A DNA stretch of 64,000 nucleotides from Paenibacillus sp. G2S3 (GTDB lineage: Bacteria; Bacillota; Bacilli; Paenibacillales; Paenibacillaceae): NCBI RefSeq assembly GCF_030123105.1, contig NZ_CP126095.1, positions 6,324,001 through 6,388,000 of the forward strand, read 5' to 3'. The position numbers were made by a program, and so were the translations under genes. This document shows, piece by piece, positions 26,547 to 35,210 of the stretch (the first letter of the stretch is position 1; every line of letters starts with the position of its first letter). Below the pieces are notes generated by a model. That model searched no databases. It worked only from the letters and a program-made list of their open reading frames with translations, and had not been told where the DNA came from.

Positions 26547-27560
26547 ATGAAAGTATACGAAATTCAAAGTGAATTTGGCCTCGATCAACTGAAATTAACC
26601 GAACGTCCAATTCCTAATCCTGGTTCCGGTGAGGTTCGTATAAAAATGCGGGCAGTTGCCCTTAACGCTAGGGATTTAGGTGTAATTGATGGCTTTTATA
26701 ACCCGATTTTGAACTCTCCATTAATTCCGGTATCAGACGGTGTTGGTGAAATTGTCGCTTTAGGTGAGCATACGTCCAGATTCAAGATTGGTGACCGGGT
26801 AAGTGGCATTTTTACTCAAAGCTGGATCACGGGAGAACCTACACAAGAAAATTGGGTGAGCTCATTGGGAAGTCCGCTTGATGGGCTGCTTGCAGAATAT
26901 GTTGTGCTTCCCGAGGAGGGATTGGTTCGTGTGCCAGATCTATTAACTGATGAAGAAGCGGCAACACTTCCCTGTGCAGGTGTTACAGCATGGCATGCTA
27001 TTGTTGAAGAAGGAAAGGTGAAGGCTGGAGAGACTGTAGTAATACAAGGAACTGGTGGAGTTTCTCTATTCGCGCTTCAATTTGCCAAGCTTCACGGCGC
27101 ACAGGTGATCATCACATCAAGCAGCGATGAGAAGCTTAAGCGGGCCAAAGGATTGGGAGCGGATTTTGGTGTCAATTATTTAAAAACCCCTGAATGGGAT
27201 AAAGCTGTTCTTGAACTGACGGGGGGACGCGGAGCAGACCATATTGTTGATCTTGGTGGATCATCTACATTGAACAAGTCCATCAGGGCGCTGCGGGTGG
27301 GTGGAAGGATCAGTCTAATAGGCGGTCTGTCGGGCTTCCAAGTGGAGGGTTTTGAAATCATCCCTGCCATTCTGAGAAAAGCGCGCCTTCAAGCCATCAA
27401 CGTCGGAAGCCGTGACATGTTTGAGACGATGAACCATGCGATCGAACAAAATGGGCTTCGCCCGATGGTTGACGCTGTATTTCCATTTGAACATTCTGTT
27501 GATGCATTGCAATACTTGGCCAAGGGTTCAACCTTCGGAAAAATTTGCATTAAGTTTTAA
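26547..27560 (+). CDS. NAD(P)-dependent quinone oxidoreductase-type MDR protein
   Basis: 337 residues from ATG 26547, with AAAAGGAGAG upstream; an in-frame start at 26502 has no ribosome binding site. It has the MDR fold: a GroES-like N-terminal half, then a Rossmann domain with IQGTGGVSLFALQFAK. The zinc-ligand Cys/His/Glu positions of alcohol dehydrogenases are absent (SDGVGEI replaces the usual HExxG region), so it is of the zinc-free quinone reductase or YogA type. It probably detoxifies quinones or enals under control of the divergent HxlR protein. Confidence 0.8.
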   Translation: MKVYEIQSEFGLDQLKLTERPIPNPGSGEVRIKMRAVALNARDLGVIDGFYNPILNSPLIPVSDGVGEIVALGEHTSRFKIGDRVSGIFTQSWITGEPTQENWVSSLGSPLDGLLAEYVVLPEEGLVRVPDLLTDEEAATLPCAGVTAWHAIVEEGKVKAGETVVIQGTGGVSLFALQFAKLHGAQVIITSSSDEKLKRAKGLGADFGVNYLKTPEWDKAVLELTGGRGADHIVDLGGSSTLNKSIRALRVGGRISLIGGLSGFQVEGFEIIPAILRKARLQAINVGSRDMFETMNHAIEQNGLRPMVDAVFPFEHSVDALQYLAKGSTFGKICIKF

Positions 27561-27565
27561 CATTA

Positions 27566-27594
27566 GAAACCCCCTGTTTGTTTACAGGGGGTTC
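27566..27594 (+). terminator. Terminator of the MDR oxidoreductase gene
   Basis: AACCCCCTGT and ACAGGGGGTT form a ten-bp stem around TTGTTT, immediately after the stop codon. Confidence 0.75.
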
Positions 27595-27621
27595 TCGACA
27601 TTATATTCAGCTACTGCTTAA

Positions 27622-30600
27622 TTATTTTGACAGTAGATTATAAATAACTTGTGCCGCTTGCGCTCTTGTAGTGACTTCTTTAGGACTCAGCTTGCTATTC
27701 GCTCCGGTCACTATACCTCTTTCCACCAGCGCCTGAAGGGCTTCCTGTGCATAGACAGCAATCTCCCCTGCATCACCAAAATCAGAAAGAGCTACAGCCT
27801 TCTTCTCGGATGGCAGTTCACCTAGCGCTACAAGTGAGCGATACAAGAGTGTAAATAGCTCCTGTCTAGTGATCTGAACCTCTGGCTGGAATTGATTATC
27901 TCCCGAACCTGTGGCTACCCCAAGGCGCTTAGCAGTCGCGAGATAGTTCGTGTAATACGTATTGCCCGCATCCGCAAAATTATCAGTTGCGGTAGCGTCC
28001 GGTGTGATGCCGTAAGCATTCAAGAGCAAGACTATAAATTGGCCTCTAGTTATTGCAGCATTCGGACTGTAATGCTCTGCATCCGTACCGGATGTGATAC
28101 TGCGTGCCGCAAGATAACCTACTGCACTGCTATACCATGAAGTCTCCGCAACATCCGAAAAGCTCACCTTGTTATATCCAATGATATATTGGGAGAAATG
28201 TGTGGTAACAAAATCTACGGTTTTCTTGGCAGCATTATAATTACCACGTACATTCTCCAAGCTTCCAGTGGTATTGATATGGTATACAATAACCGCATCT
28301 TTCTGTTCTCCTGTTTGCAGCGTATATGGCACACTGATATGGACACTGCCTCCACCAAAGGTGGAAAGGGTACTCTGGCCTGCTTTTACCGACAAATCAT
28401 AAACGGGTCTGTCACCGAGAACAGCCTTACCTTCTGCCGTTAATGAAACCTTAGCGATGGTTATGACAATATCCCCTGCATCTGAGGCTGCACTGATACT
28501 TGCCAAAGATTTGGCATCGAGTGTAATCGTACCTACATTCTCATAATGAATGGTAATCTCAGCCTTCGTACCAGAGACCAACTCGTTAATTATGCTTCTC
28601 GGTAGGGTAAGCTCGGCTGTTTTGGTTTCAGAAGTAGCCGCAACTTTAATTTCCAGTGCGGCTTTCTTCCCATCCGCTTCTGCCTTTTTAGCAAGATTCA
28701 CAAGCTCGGTAGCAGCTTCTTTCGTGATTGTTGCTGTAGTTACTCCTGTGGTTGTATCCGTCTTGGTTGTTGCTGTTAATGATAGATTCACGGTGTTGCC
28801 TGTTGTTGTAGTAACCGTTTGAGGATTTGCTGTTGGCGTTGGTGTAGTCGTGCTCGGCGCAGGATTGCTGCTGCCGCCTGGTCCACTTGTTCCTGGGTCT
28901 GAAATAGACACATACGCAGGGACAACAATATTAGTTACTGGACTCGCCTTATACCCCTCTTTCGCTGCGTATCGTACTTGATACGTACCCGGTATTAGGC
29001 CTGTAATCTCCTTATCTGGTGCATACACATAATTAGTTACACTGGACAGCTTATATTCTAAGGCTGTCGTGGTGCCCGTAATTTTCCCATCATTGTTCGC
29101 TGTAGAGGTAGGTGCTACACCCTGCAACCCGGATGGCGCTGCTTGCTCTGCAGTGAATACTGGAACGATCACTTCTGCTGCTCTACCCGCATTAAACCCC
29201 TCTTTGGCTACGTATCTTACCTGATACGTCCCCGGTACCAATCCAACGATCTCTACATCTGTTGCATAAACATAATCAGTAACCGTTGACAGCTTATATT
29301 CCAAAGCTTTCGTAGTCCCTGTGATTTTACCATCATTATTGGCTGCAGTAGTCGGCGCTACGCCCACTAGTCCTACAGGAGCTGCTTGCTCACCATAAGC
29401 CGGAACTTCAACAGTAGCATCTTTACCTACGCTGTATCCCTCTTTTGCCGCATATCGTACATTATAAAAACCTGGAGTAAGACCTGTAATGGCTACGCCC
29501 GTTACAGGCTTATAGTCAGCTTCTCCAACACCCTTATACTCCTGCCCTTCAGCTGAGCCCGTAATTTGCCCATCGTCATTAGCTTCAGAAGTAGGAGCTA
29601 CGCCTAATAGACCTGTCGGAGCTGCTTGTTGATGGATATAAGCAGGCACCTCCACACTTACGTCTTCGCCAGCATTATAAGAAATGATCGTTGGTCCCAC
29701 TGCGTTCGTTGGACCTTGATATCCTGATGTAGCCGCATATCTTACCTTATAAATACCAGGCGCAAGCCCTGTAATCGCTGATCCTGATATTGGCGTATAT
29801 GCCGTATCTCCAGCTAGCTTATATTCCAAGGCAGAACTTGTGCCCAAGATTTGCCCATCCTTACTGTCTGCTGCGGTTGGTGCTACACCCGTAAGTCCAG
29901 TCGGCACAGCTTCCAGTTTAGAGAATAGCTTATCCAGAGCTGTTGTAGTGTTAGTGTATCTGGCTCCGACTGGGTAATTCGCCTGCACGTAATCCGGTTG
30001 GATGTTCGTCCAGCTGTACATAAGCTCAATATGCCCCAGAATAGGTGCGTTAGAACCACCTGCATCTTTGTTGTCCTTGTTGTACGTGAACAGATACGGA
30101 ACTTGAAGTCTGTCTCCAATCACGGTGTTTCCAAGCCCATCCACATAACTAATCACAGATGGTTTGGCTGCTGTATTGTTTTCGGTCTTGATATTAGTCA
30201 GATTAGTACGAACCAAATCAACATACAAATTCGCATATGGATGATTGGTTGTTCTAATCTGAAGCTCATTATTATTATGCGGATTAGCATTGCCCTTAGT
30301 GCCGCTGTTATTGCTCGGTTCAGCAACCGTCACTCCAGAGTCGAGCTTCGTATCGAAAAAGTAGATCTTATCGATATTATGTTTTTTGGCATACTCGTTG
30401 ATATATTTGATAACCGCTTGCGTGTTAGGGCACCATGATCCGCCTAACAAAATCGCATAGTTACCATCACTCGCCAAAATTTGCTTCAACTGATGGTAGG
30501 TCACATGTTCATACACGAGCGTACCGTCCGATTCGTTGAAAATCGTAGGTTTGCCCTCATTTTCGCCCTCGTAGTTCTTGTTAAACGCCGCCTTGATATA

Positions 30601-31344
30601 AGCAGATTCATCGATCGTGCTATACCCAGAAGCGGCACTAAGTACCTCTCTTACTGATGCTTTATACGCATTAACCTTCGCAGCATCAAGTGTTCCGTTC
30701 GTCAGGAACTCATTCCACGAATAGCTCTTATCCAGATAGGATACAACAGGAGCACTATTTCCTTGTGCATCCTTGTGATCCTTGTTGTAGACCAACAGGA
30801 ATGGAGATTCGATCTTATTAGCAGTTACGATATCCCCGTTTTTATCGGTGTAGCTGACATTGCGTTCTGGAACATCCTTTGAGGATAGATTTAAATTCTT
30901 CAAATATTTATTTACTAGATCAACGTATTTGTAAGCAAATTTATTATTGCTGTCTGCAATCTGAAGGGTATCCCCATCCAGCTTAGTATCAAAGTTATAA
31001 ATCGTAGAGATGCCATATTCCTTGGCTACCTCATTGATAAAGCCGATGTCGGCCTGTGTATTGTCGCTCCAAGCGCCGCCCACCAGGACAGCGTAAGTGC
31101 CTTCACTCTCAAAAAGATGAACGATATCCTCATAGGTTGCCGTTTTAAATACATGGTTAGGATCATTCAGACGGTCATATACATGACTGAAATAATCAAA
31201 GTGGCTAACGCCGCCTTGGGAAGAGGTTATCGCCTCTGCGTTATCCGGATTAGCATAAGCTCTTCCTGCCTGAGTAGGCAGAATTAGCAGGGAGGCTGCC
31301 AGCAGCAGCGTTAGAATTTTTTTGAAGGTTAATGGTCGTATCAT
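27622..31344 (-). CDS. Large SLH-anchored surface protein with two thioredoxin-like domains and four tandem repeats
   Basis: About 1240 residues, secreted. A signal peptide (ILTLLLAASLLILPTQAGRA) is followed by two related thioredoxin-like domains. The first has GGAWSDNTQ and the second GGSWCPNTQ, with one Cys where thioredoxins have CxxC. Four repeats of about 75-90 residues follow (GVAPT, DGKITG, EYKLS, GLxPGTYQVRYAAKEG), then a Pro/Thr linker and three C-terminal SLH domains that bind the cell-wall polymer. ATG 31344 has GAGG eight bases upstream. The repeats are visible in DNA as four blocks of about 235-280 bp between 28915 and 29905. It lies 73 bp after a smaller secreted protein and probably shares its leader. 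Function unknown. Confidence 0.85.
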   Translation of the reverse strand: MIRPLTFKKILTLLLAASLLILPTQAGRAYANPDNAEAITSSQGGVSHFDYFSHVYDRLNDPNHVFKTATYEDIVHLFESEGTYAVLVGGAWSDNTQADIGFINEVAKEYGISTIYNFDTKLDGDTLQIADSNNKFAYKYVDLVNKYLKNLNLSSKDVPERNVSYTDKNGDIVTANKIESPFLLVYNKDHKDAQGNSAPVVSYLDKSYSWNEFLTNGTLDAAKVNAYKASVREVLSAASGYSTIDESAYIKAAFNKNYEGENEGKPTIFNESDGTLVYEHVTYHQLKQILASDGNYAILLGGSWCPNTQAVIKYINEYAKKHNIDKIYFFDTKLDSGVTVAEPSNNSGTKGNANPHNNNELQIRTTNHPYANLYVDLVRTNLTNIKTENNTAAKPSVISYVDGLGNTVIGDRLQVPYLFTYNKDNKDAGGSNAPILGHIELMYSWTNIQPDYVQANYPVGARYTNTTTALDKLFSKLEAVPTGLTGVAPTAADSKDGQILGTSSALEYKLAGDTAYTPISGSAITGLAPGIYKVRYAATSGYQGPTNAVGPTIISYNAGEDVSVEVPAYIHQQAAPTGLLGVAPTSEANDDGQITGSAEGQEYKGVGEADYKPVTGVAITGLTPGFYNVRYAAKEGYSVGKDATVEVPAYGEQAAPVGLVGVAPTTAANNDGKITGTTKALEYKLSTVTDYVYATDVEIVGLVPGTYQVRYVAKEGFNAGRAAEVIVPVFTAEQAAPSGLQGVAPTSTANNDGKITGTTTALEYKLSSVTNYVYAPDKEITGLIPGTYQVRYAAKEGYKASPVTNIVVPAYVSISDPGTSGPGGSSNPAPSTTTPTPTANPQTVTTTTGNTVNLSLTATTKTDTTTGVTTATITKEAATELVNLAKKAEADGKKAALEIKVAATSETKTAELTLPRSIINELVSGTKAEITIHYENVGTITLDAKSLASISAASDAGDIVITIAKVSLTAEGKAVLGDRPVYDLSVKAGQSTLSTFGGGSVHISVPYTLQTGEQKDAVIVYHINTTGSLENVRGNYNAAKKTVDFVTTHFSQYIIGYNKVSFSDVAETSWYSSAVGYLAARSITSGTDAEHYSPNAAITRGQFIVLLLNAYGITPDATATDNFADAGNTYYTNYLATAKRLGVATGSGDNQFQPEVQITRQELFTLLYRSLVALGELPSEKKAVALSDFGDAGEIAVYAQEALQALVERGIVTGANSKLSPKEVTTRAQAAQVIYNLLSK

Positions 31345-31417
31345 TATGTGCACCTCGCCTTAAATAGGTTTATGTGATGGATGGGCTGAAAGGAATCCTG
31401 AATGAGCCTGCTGCTCA

Positions 31418-32200
31418 TCAAGGACAAACCTCTTCCTCAGCGGCTGGTGGGGGTGCAGGTGCTTGAGCCGGTTCAGCTGGAGCAGCTGCTGGTGCGTTGA
31501 CCGTGGATGATGCAGGTGCAGAAGACGATGTCTTCGGTTGGGCAGACTCAACTACCGGAGCTGCTGTCGCTTTAACCACCTCAGTTGTAGAGAAGGTAAT
31601 GGATTTCGATTTGGAAGGTGCTTCCGTTGCCGTTACAACAGGCGCCGCAGTTGCCTTAGGCTGAGCTGATACGACAGGAGCAGACGCCGGTTGAGCTGCT
31701 TTGGCGGTTACGATTGCTTTTGGAGCCGTCGTAGGTGCAGCGGTTGGAGCCGGTGTAGCTGTTTGAGTTTGTGTTTTGACAGTCGCAGCTACTGTGGTTG
31801 CAGTTGTTGCTGCTTTAGCGGTATCCGCAGCTGGAGCTGCAGTCGCCTTAGGCTGAGCTTCACCTACTGCTGGAGCGGCTGAGGCAACGGCCTTCGTCGT
31901 TGAATCAACTGAGGCATCTGGGGCAGCAGTCGCTTCTGCCGAGACAGTCTCCACTGCTGGAGCCGAAGATTCCGGCTGAACCGTTACTGCAACAGGAGCT
32001 GAGGTAGCTTCTGCTTGAACAACGACTGCGGCTGCAGAAGTAGCTACAGGTGCAGCGGCTGCAGAAACGGATACTGCTGTATTACTGCTTGCTTCAATGG
32101 ATGCTGCCTCTGCTGTCTTTTTATTAGCGGATACTGCGGCATACGTCAGTGCGGAGAAGACGACAGTTGCAGCAACCAAAGATATCGTAAGTTTTTTCAT
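31418..32200 (-). CDS. Ala/Pro/Thr-rich secreted or membrane-anchored protein, function unknown
   Basis: 260 residues. An N-terminal export signal (MKKLTISLVAATVVFSALTY) is followed almost entirely by low-complexity sequence rich in Ala, Thr, Pro, Val and Ser. Recurring QPKATAAPV blocks are present. The C-terminus ends in acidic residues and a lone Cys (EEEVCP). ATG 32200 has AAAGGATGG eight bases upstream. The frame stays open to 32416, but that extension is the non-coding leader: its two STGQPEIQ repeats come from the duplicated hairpin. The protein resembles a cell-wall-spanning spacer. It probably forms an operon with the SLH protein, which keeps a single Cys in its second thioredoxin-like domain. 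Confidence 0.65.
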   Translation of the reverse strand: MKKLTISLVAATVVFSALTYAAVSANKKTAEAASIEASSNTAVSVSAAAAPVATSAAAVVVQAEATSAPVAVTVQPESSAPAVETVSAEATAAPDASVDSTTKAVASAAPAVGEAQPKATAAPAADTAKAATTATTVAATVKTQTQTATPAPTAAPTTAPKAIVTAKAAQPASAPVVSAQPKATAAPVVTATEAPSKSKSITFSTTEVVKATAAPVVESAQPKTSSSAPASSTVNAPAAAPAEPAQAPAPPPAAEEEVCP

Positions 32201-32229
32201 AATTTGTACCATCCTTTTCAAATAAAATA

Positions 32230-32287
32230 AGACCCAACACGGCACGTTATTACGCACCTGTTGAATCTCTGGCTGTCCAGTAGATCC
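32230..32287 (-). ncRNA. Leader element copy 2: small hairpin overlapping a terminator-like hairpin
   Basis: In the minus-strand RNA, GGATCT / AGATTC and CTGG-ACAG-CCAG form a hairpin (32263-32287). Its 3' arm also begins a longer alternative stem, AGATTCAACA with TGTTGGGTCT (32230-32268), followed by TTATTTTATTT. The two folds cannot coexist, as in attenuators. It ends about 30 bases before the start codon of the Ala-rich protein. Confidence 0.65.
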
Positions 32288-32352
32288 ATGCCACTTCACT
32301 ACATTTTCATACTTAACCCCCATTACCTCTCCCTTCTCTAAAAATAAAAAAA

Positions 32353-32414
32353 GAGACTCAACGAGACGCAAAATACGCGTCTTTCGTTGAATCTCCGGCT
32401 GTCCAGTCGATTCC
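32353..32414 (-). ncRNA. Leader element copy 1: small hairpin overlapping a strong intrinsic terminator
   Basis: In the minus-strand RNA, GAATC / GATTC and CTGG-ACAG-CCGG form a hairpin (32389-32414). The GATTC arm is shared with a strong terminator (32353-32395): GAGATTCAACG pairs with CGTTGAGTCTC, with an AGACGC/GCGTCT top, followed by TTTTTTTATTTTT. Copy 2 lies 127 bp downstream and pairs CTGG with CCAG instead of CCGG, which keeps the stem. The fold is mutually exclusive with the terminator. No known riboswitch or RAT consensus matches, though the layout recalls RAT antiterminators. Confidence 0.7.
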
Positions 32415-32436
32415 AAGTGGCTTGTGATTAAGTTCC

Positions 32437-32465
32437 ATATTATTCATGCTATAGTCCCTTGTCAA
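32437..32465 (-). promoter_or_regulatory. Strong sigma-A promoter of the leader and surface-protein operon
   Basis: Consensus TTGACA (32460-32465) and TAATAT (32437-32442) with exactly 17 bp between them, on the minus strand. It predicts a transcript start near 32430 and an untranslated leader of about 230 bases containing both hairpin elements. Confidence 0.8.
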
Positions 32466-32607
32466 TCAATTTTTATTTTTCACATGGTTTTTATCGGAAT
32501 TAATTATTTTTAACATATAATGACATTGACTTTACTATAAATTCTATATAGATTGATTTCATTAGGATTAATCACATTAAAAAACTAGGTTTAAGGGGGT
32601 ATTAGTA

Positions 32608-33972
32608 GTGAACATAGATAACAACTTGTTATCCGCCATCGAAACGAACTGGTATGGATTTGTTGCTTCCATATTTGTGTTTGCAATTTTGTTTCTACTA
32701 GCACGTAAAAGGATTGGATTTGGTACTCGGGTACTCATCGGACTTGGCATCGGACTTATTGCCGGAATATTCTTTCAATACTTCGATTTAGAGACCAAAG
32801 CTATCAGTACATTCGGCAGCATTTATGTCAGCTTGATTCGCATGCTCGTCATTCCTTTAGTATTCATACTCGTATTAAACAGTATTTCTTCATTAACTAA
32901 CCTGGAGTATCTGCGCAAAATAGGGATCAAAACTTTCGCCTGGTTCCTCGGAACGACGGGTATCGCTTCTATTATTGGCCTATCGGTTGCGCTGCTGTTC
33001 AATCCTGGTCAAGGGATACAACAGGACGTACCTGCAGATTTTGCTGCTCGGGAAATTCCGACCTTCTCACAGGTTATTCTGGATCTTGTGCCATCTAACC
33101 CTGTGAATGAAGCAGCTACGGGTAAGGTTGTGCCTCTGCTCATTTTCGCTATCTTCCTAGCAGTAGCTATAATCAAGATTGGCTCCAAGAAACCGGAAGC
33201 CGTCAAACCTGTACGTGATCTTATTGAATCACTGACACTGATACTGCATCAGGTCGTGAAATTCATTATTCGCCTGACGCCTTATGGTGTCTTTGCACTG
33301 ATTGCGGGAATTACCGCACGTTATGGCTGGGAAACGTTGCAGGAGCTGGGTAGCGTAATAATTACCTCATATGTCGCTATGATTATTCATTTTGTTCTTA
33401 TCTTTGGTGGATTGGTTCTATTAGTAGCGAAGGTCAATCCAATTCGTTTCTTCCGCAAAATCTATCCAACCATTACCGTAGCCTTCACGACTAGAAGCAG
33501 CTACGCAACGCTTCCTGTCAATCTTGAAGTCATTACGAAGCGCCTTCATGTCTCCCCGCGGATCGCAAGCTTTATTGCGCCTTTAGGAGCATCGGTCAAC
33601 TTTAATGCGTGCGGTGGCATTTGGCCGGCGATTGTGGCTGTGTTTACCGCCCAAGTATTCGGCATTGATCTGAACTGGACCGACTACATCACTCTGGTAT
33701 TAGTAAGTATTATCTCTTCCATTGGCGTAGCCGGCGTACCTGGACCTGCCGTAATCTCCACCACGGTAGTCTTAACCGCTCTTGGCCTGCCGCTTGAAGG
33801 AATCGCTATCGTTGCGGGTGTAGAAGCGCTCATCGATATGGGTCGTACCGCTGTAAATGCTACTGGAACAGCCGTAACTGCGCTGTTGGTGGCGAATTCC
33901 GAAGGTGAATTTGACCGCGAAGCCTTTAATAGCAATGATGACGAAGATGATATTCTCTTGAGCACAGTTTAA
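32608..33972 (+). CDS. Dicarboxylate/amino acid:cation symporter family, TcyP (L-cystine)-like
   Basis: 454 residues with about nine to ten membrane helices. The family features are clear: the serine-rich hairpin TTRSSYATLPVNLEV and the NFNACGGIWPAIVAVFTAQ segment near the substrate site. The N-terminal layout, a helix then ARKRIGFGTRVLIGLGIG, is closer to TcyP-type cystine symporters than to GltP. GTG 32608 follows AAGGGGGT. It stands alone with a terminator behind it. Substrate is by resemblance only; glutamate or dicarboxylate transport is the alternative. Confidence 0.8.
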   Translation: MNIDNNLLSAIETNWYGFVASIFVFAILFLLARKRIGFGTRVLIGLGIGLIAGIFFQYFDLETKAISTFGSIYVSLIRMLVIPLVFILVLNSISSLTNLEYLRKIGIKTFAWFLGTTGIASIIGLSVALLFNPGQGIQQDVPADFAAREIPTFSQVILDLVPSNPVNEAATGKVVPLLIFAIFLAVAIIKIGSKKPEAVKPVRDLIESLTLILHQVVKFIIRLTPYGVFALIAGITARYGWETLQELGSVIITSYVAMIIHFVLIFGGLVLLVAKVNPIRFFRKIYPTITVAFTTRSSYATLPVNLEVITKRLHVSPRIASFIAPLGASVNFNACGGIWPAIVAVFTAQVFGIDLNWTDYITLVLVSIISSIGVAGVPGPAVISTTVVLTALGLPLEGIAIVAGVEALIDMGRTAVNATGTAVTALLVANSEGEFDREAFNSNDDEDDILLSTV

Positions 33973-33990
33973 AAAACGAACATGCAAGCA

Positions 33991-34036
33991 AAAAAACCTC
34001 CGGCAGCTGCTTATAGCAGCAAGCCGGAGGTTTTTT
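33991..34036. terminator. Bidirectional terminator
   Basis: AAAAAACCTCCGGC (33991-34004) pairs with GCCGGAGGTTTTTT (34023-34036), with an inner GCTGC/GCAGC stem, between convergent genes. Confidence 0.88.
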
Positions 34037-34062
34037 AACGTAGATCCATATTAGATTCGCTG

Positions 34063-35058
34063 TTACAGCATGCTAATTCTTTGCCGCTGTTTAGCCGAAG
34101 CAAGGCAGGTTTCGATCAGCCGCATACTCAGCACCGGATCTTCAGGTGCAATGAGTCTCTTACCTGTGAACACAGCGGCTGCAAAGTCATCCACCTGCTG
34201 AATGTACGGATTAGCCCCTGTGGCATCGACCCGTCTCATCTCATCGCCAGTGTACACAAAGAATTCCGCATCCTCGTCTCTAGCGTTGAAAGGCATAGGC
34301 ACCTCAATGCGTCCCTCAGTCCCAAGAATCTCCAAGAGCTGGCGGTTATATGCCCACATTCCGCAATCAAAGATCAAGCTTAACCCATTTGGAAACTCTA
34401 CCAGCCCTGAAGCCATCATATCTACATGATCATGTTCAGGGGAGAACATCGCATGCACGGTCACAGCTTCCGGCTCCGCCCCAAACAACAGTCGAGCCGC
34501 GCTTAACGGATAACAGCCAACATCATAAAGCGAGCCGCCACCCCAAGCCGATTTAAAACGAATATTTGAAGTGTCCGTAGCATCATTGTAAGTAAACGTG
34601 CCTCGAATCGAGCGTAATTCTCCGATTTCGCCGCTAGCGATAATGTCCTGAAGCTCAGCAATCCGCGGATGATGCCGATACATATACGCTTCTGCTAAGT
34701 GTACGCCTGCATCGTTGCACGCTTTCACCATCTCTGCAGCCTCTCCACTGTTCAGTGCGATCGGTTTCTCACATAACACATGCTTACCTGCTTCTGCCGC
34801 TCGGATCACCCATTCACGATGGAGATGATTAGGTAGCGGAACATACACCGCATCAATTTCATTATCTGCAAGTAACTCTTCATAACTGCCATACGCTTTC
34901 TCTATTCCGAACTCTGCGGCTACAGCACTGCTTTTTTCCAAGCCACGACTCGCTACCGCTGCAATCACTCCCGAATCTGAATTCATGATAGCTGGCATCA
35001 CTGAGCCTGTCGCAATCTGCGCACAGCCTATGATTCCCCAGCGAAGTTTTTGTACCAT
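34063..35058 (-). CDS. Gfo/Idh/MocA-family oxidoreductase
   Basis: 331 residues. The Rossmann start is WGIIGCAQIATGSVMPA, the family motif CEKPIALN is near residue 96, and the catalytic-domain segment GGGSLYDVGCYPLSAARLLF is present. It resembles the dehydrogenases acting on D-xylose, glucose-fructose or trans-dihydrodiols, but the substrate is unknown. AGAGGTG stands upstream of the ATG. Single gene, convergent with the symporter. Confidence 0.83.
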   Translation of the reverse strand: MVQKLRWGIIGCAQIATGSVMPAIMNSDSGVIAAVASRGLEKSSAVAAEFGIEKAYGSYEELLADNEIDAVYVPLPNHLHREWVIRAAEAGKHVLCEKPIALNSGEAAEMVKACNDAGVHLAEAYMYRHHPRIAELQDIIASGEIGELRSIRGTFTYNDATDTSNIRFKSAWGGGSLYDVGCYPLSAARLLFGAEPEAVTVHAMFSPEHDHVDMMASGLVEFPNGLSLIFDCGMWAYNRQLLEILGTEGRIEVPMPFNARDEDAEFFVYTGDEMRRVDATGANPYIQQVDDFAAAVFTGKRLIAPEDPVLSMRLIETCLASAKQRQRISML

Positions 35059-35155
35059 AATGGCTACACCTCTTCCCTTGGATTAGTTACTATACTTTAA
35101 GACACCTTACCATAGAATGAAACTCATCACTAATAGAAAAGAACACTCACAACGC

Positions 35156-35203
35156 AAAAAGCAGTACCCAAAGGAGCTTTGACTCCGATAGATACTACTT
35201 TTT
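35156..35203 (-). terminator. Terminator of the UbiA operon
   Basis: AAAAAGCAGTA and TACTACTTTTT arms with an inner GGAG/CTCC stem, just beyond the last UbiA stop codon on the minus strand. Confidence 0.7.
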
Positions 35204-35210
35204 AATTCAA

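Noticed and set aside
32201..32416. N-terminal extension of the Ala-rich protein with two STGQPEIQ repeats
   Set aside because: This is the duplicated RNA hairpin read as protein. The true start at 32200 has its own ribosome binding site and signal peptide.
32466..32607. SAM riboswitch or T-box before the cystine-type symporter
   Set aside because: No S-box core or GGTGG-ACCGCG motif is present; only a weak TTGACT promoter candidate at 32526-32531 was seen.
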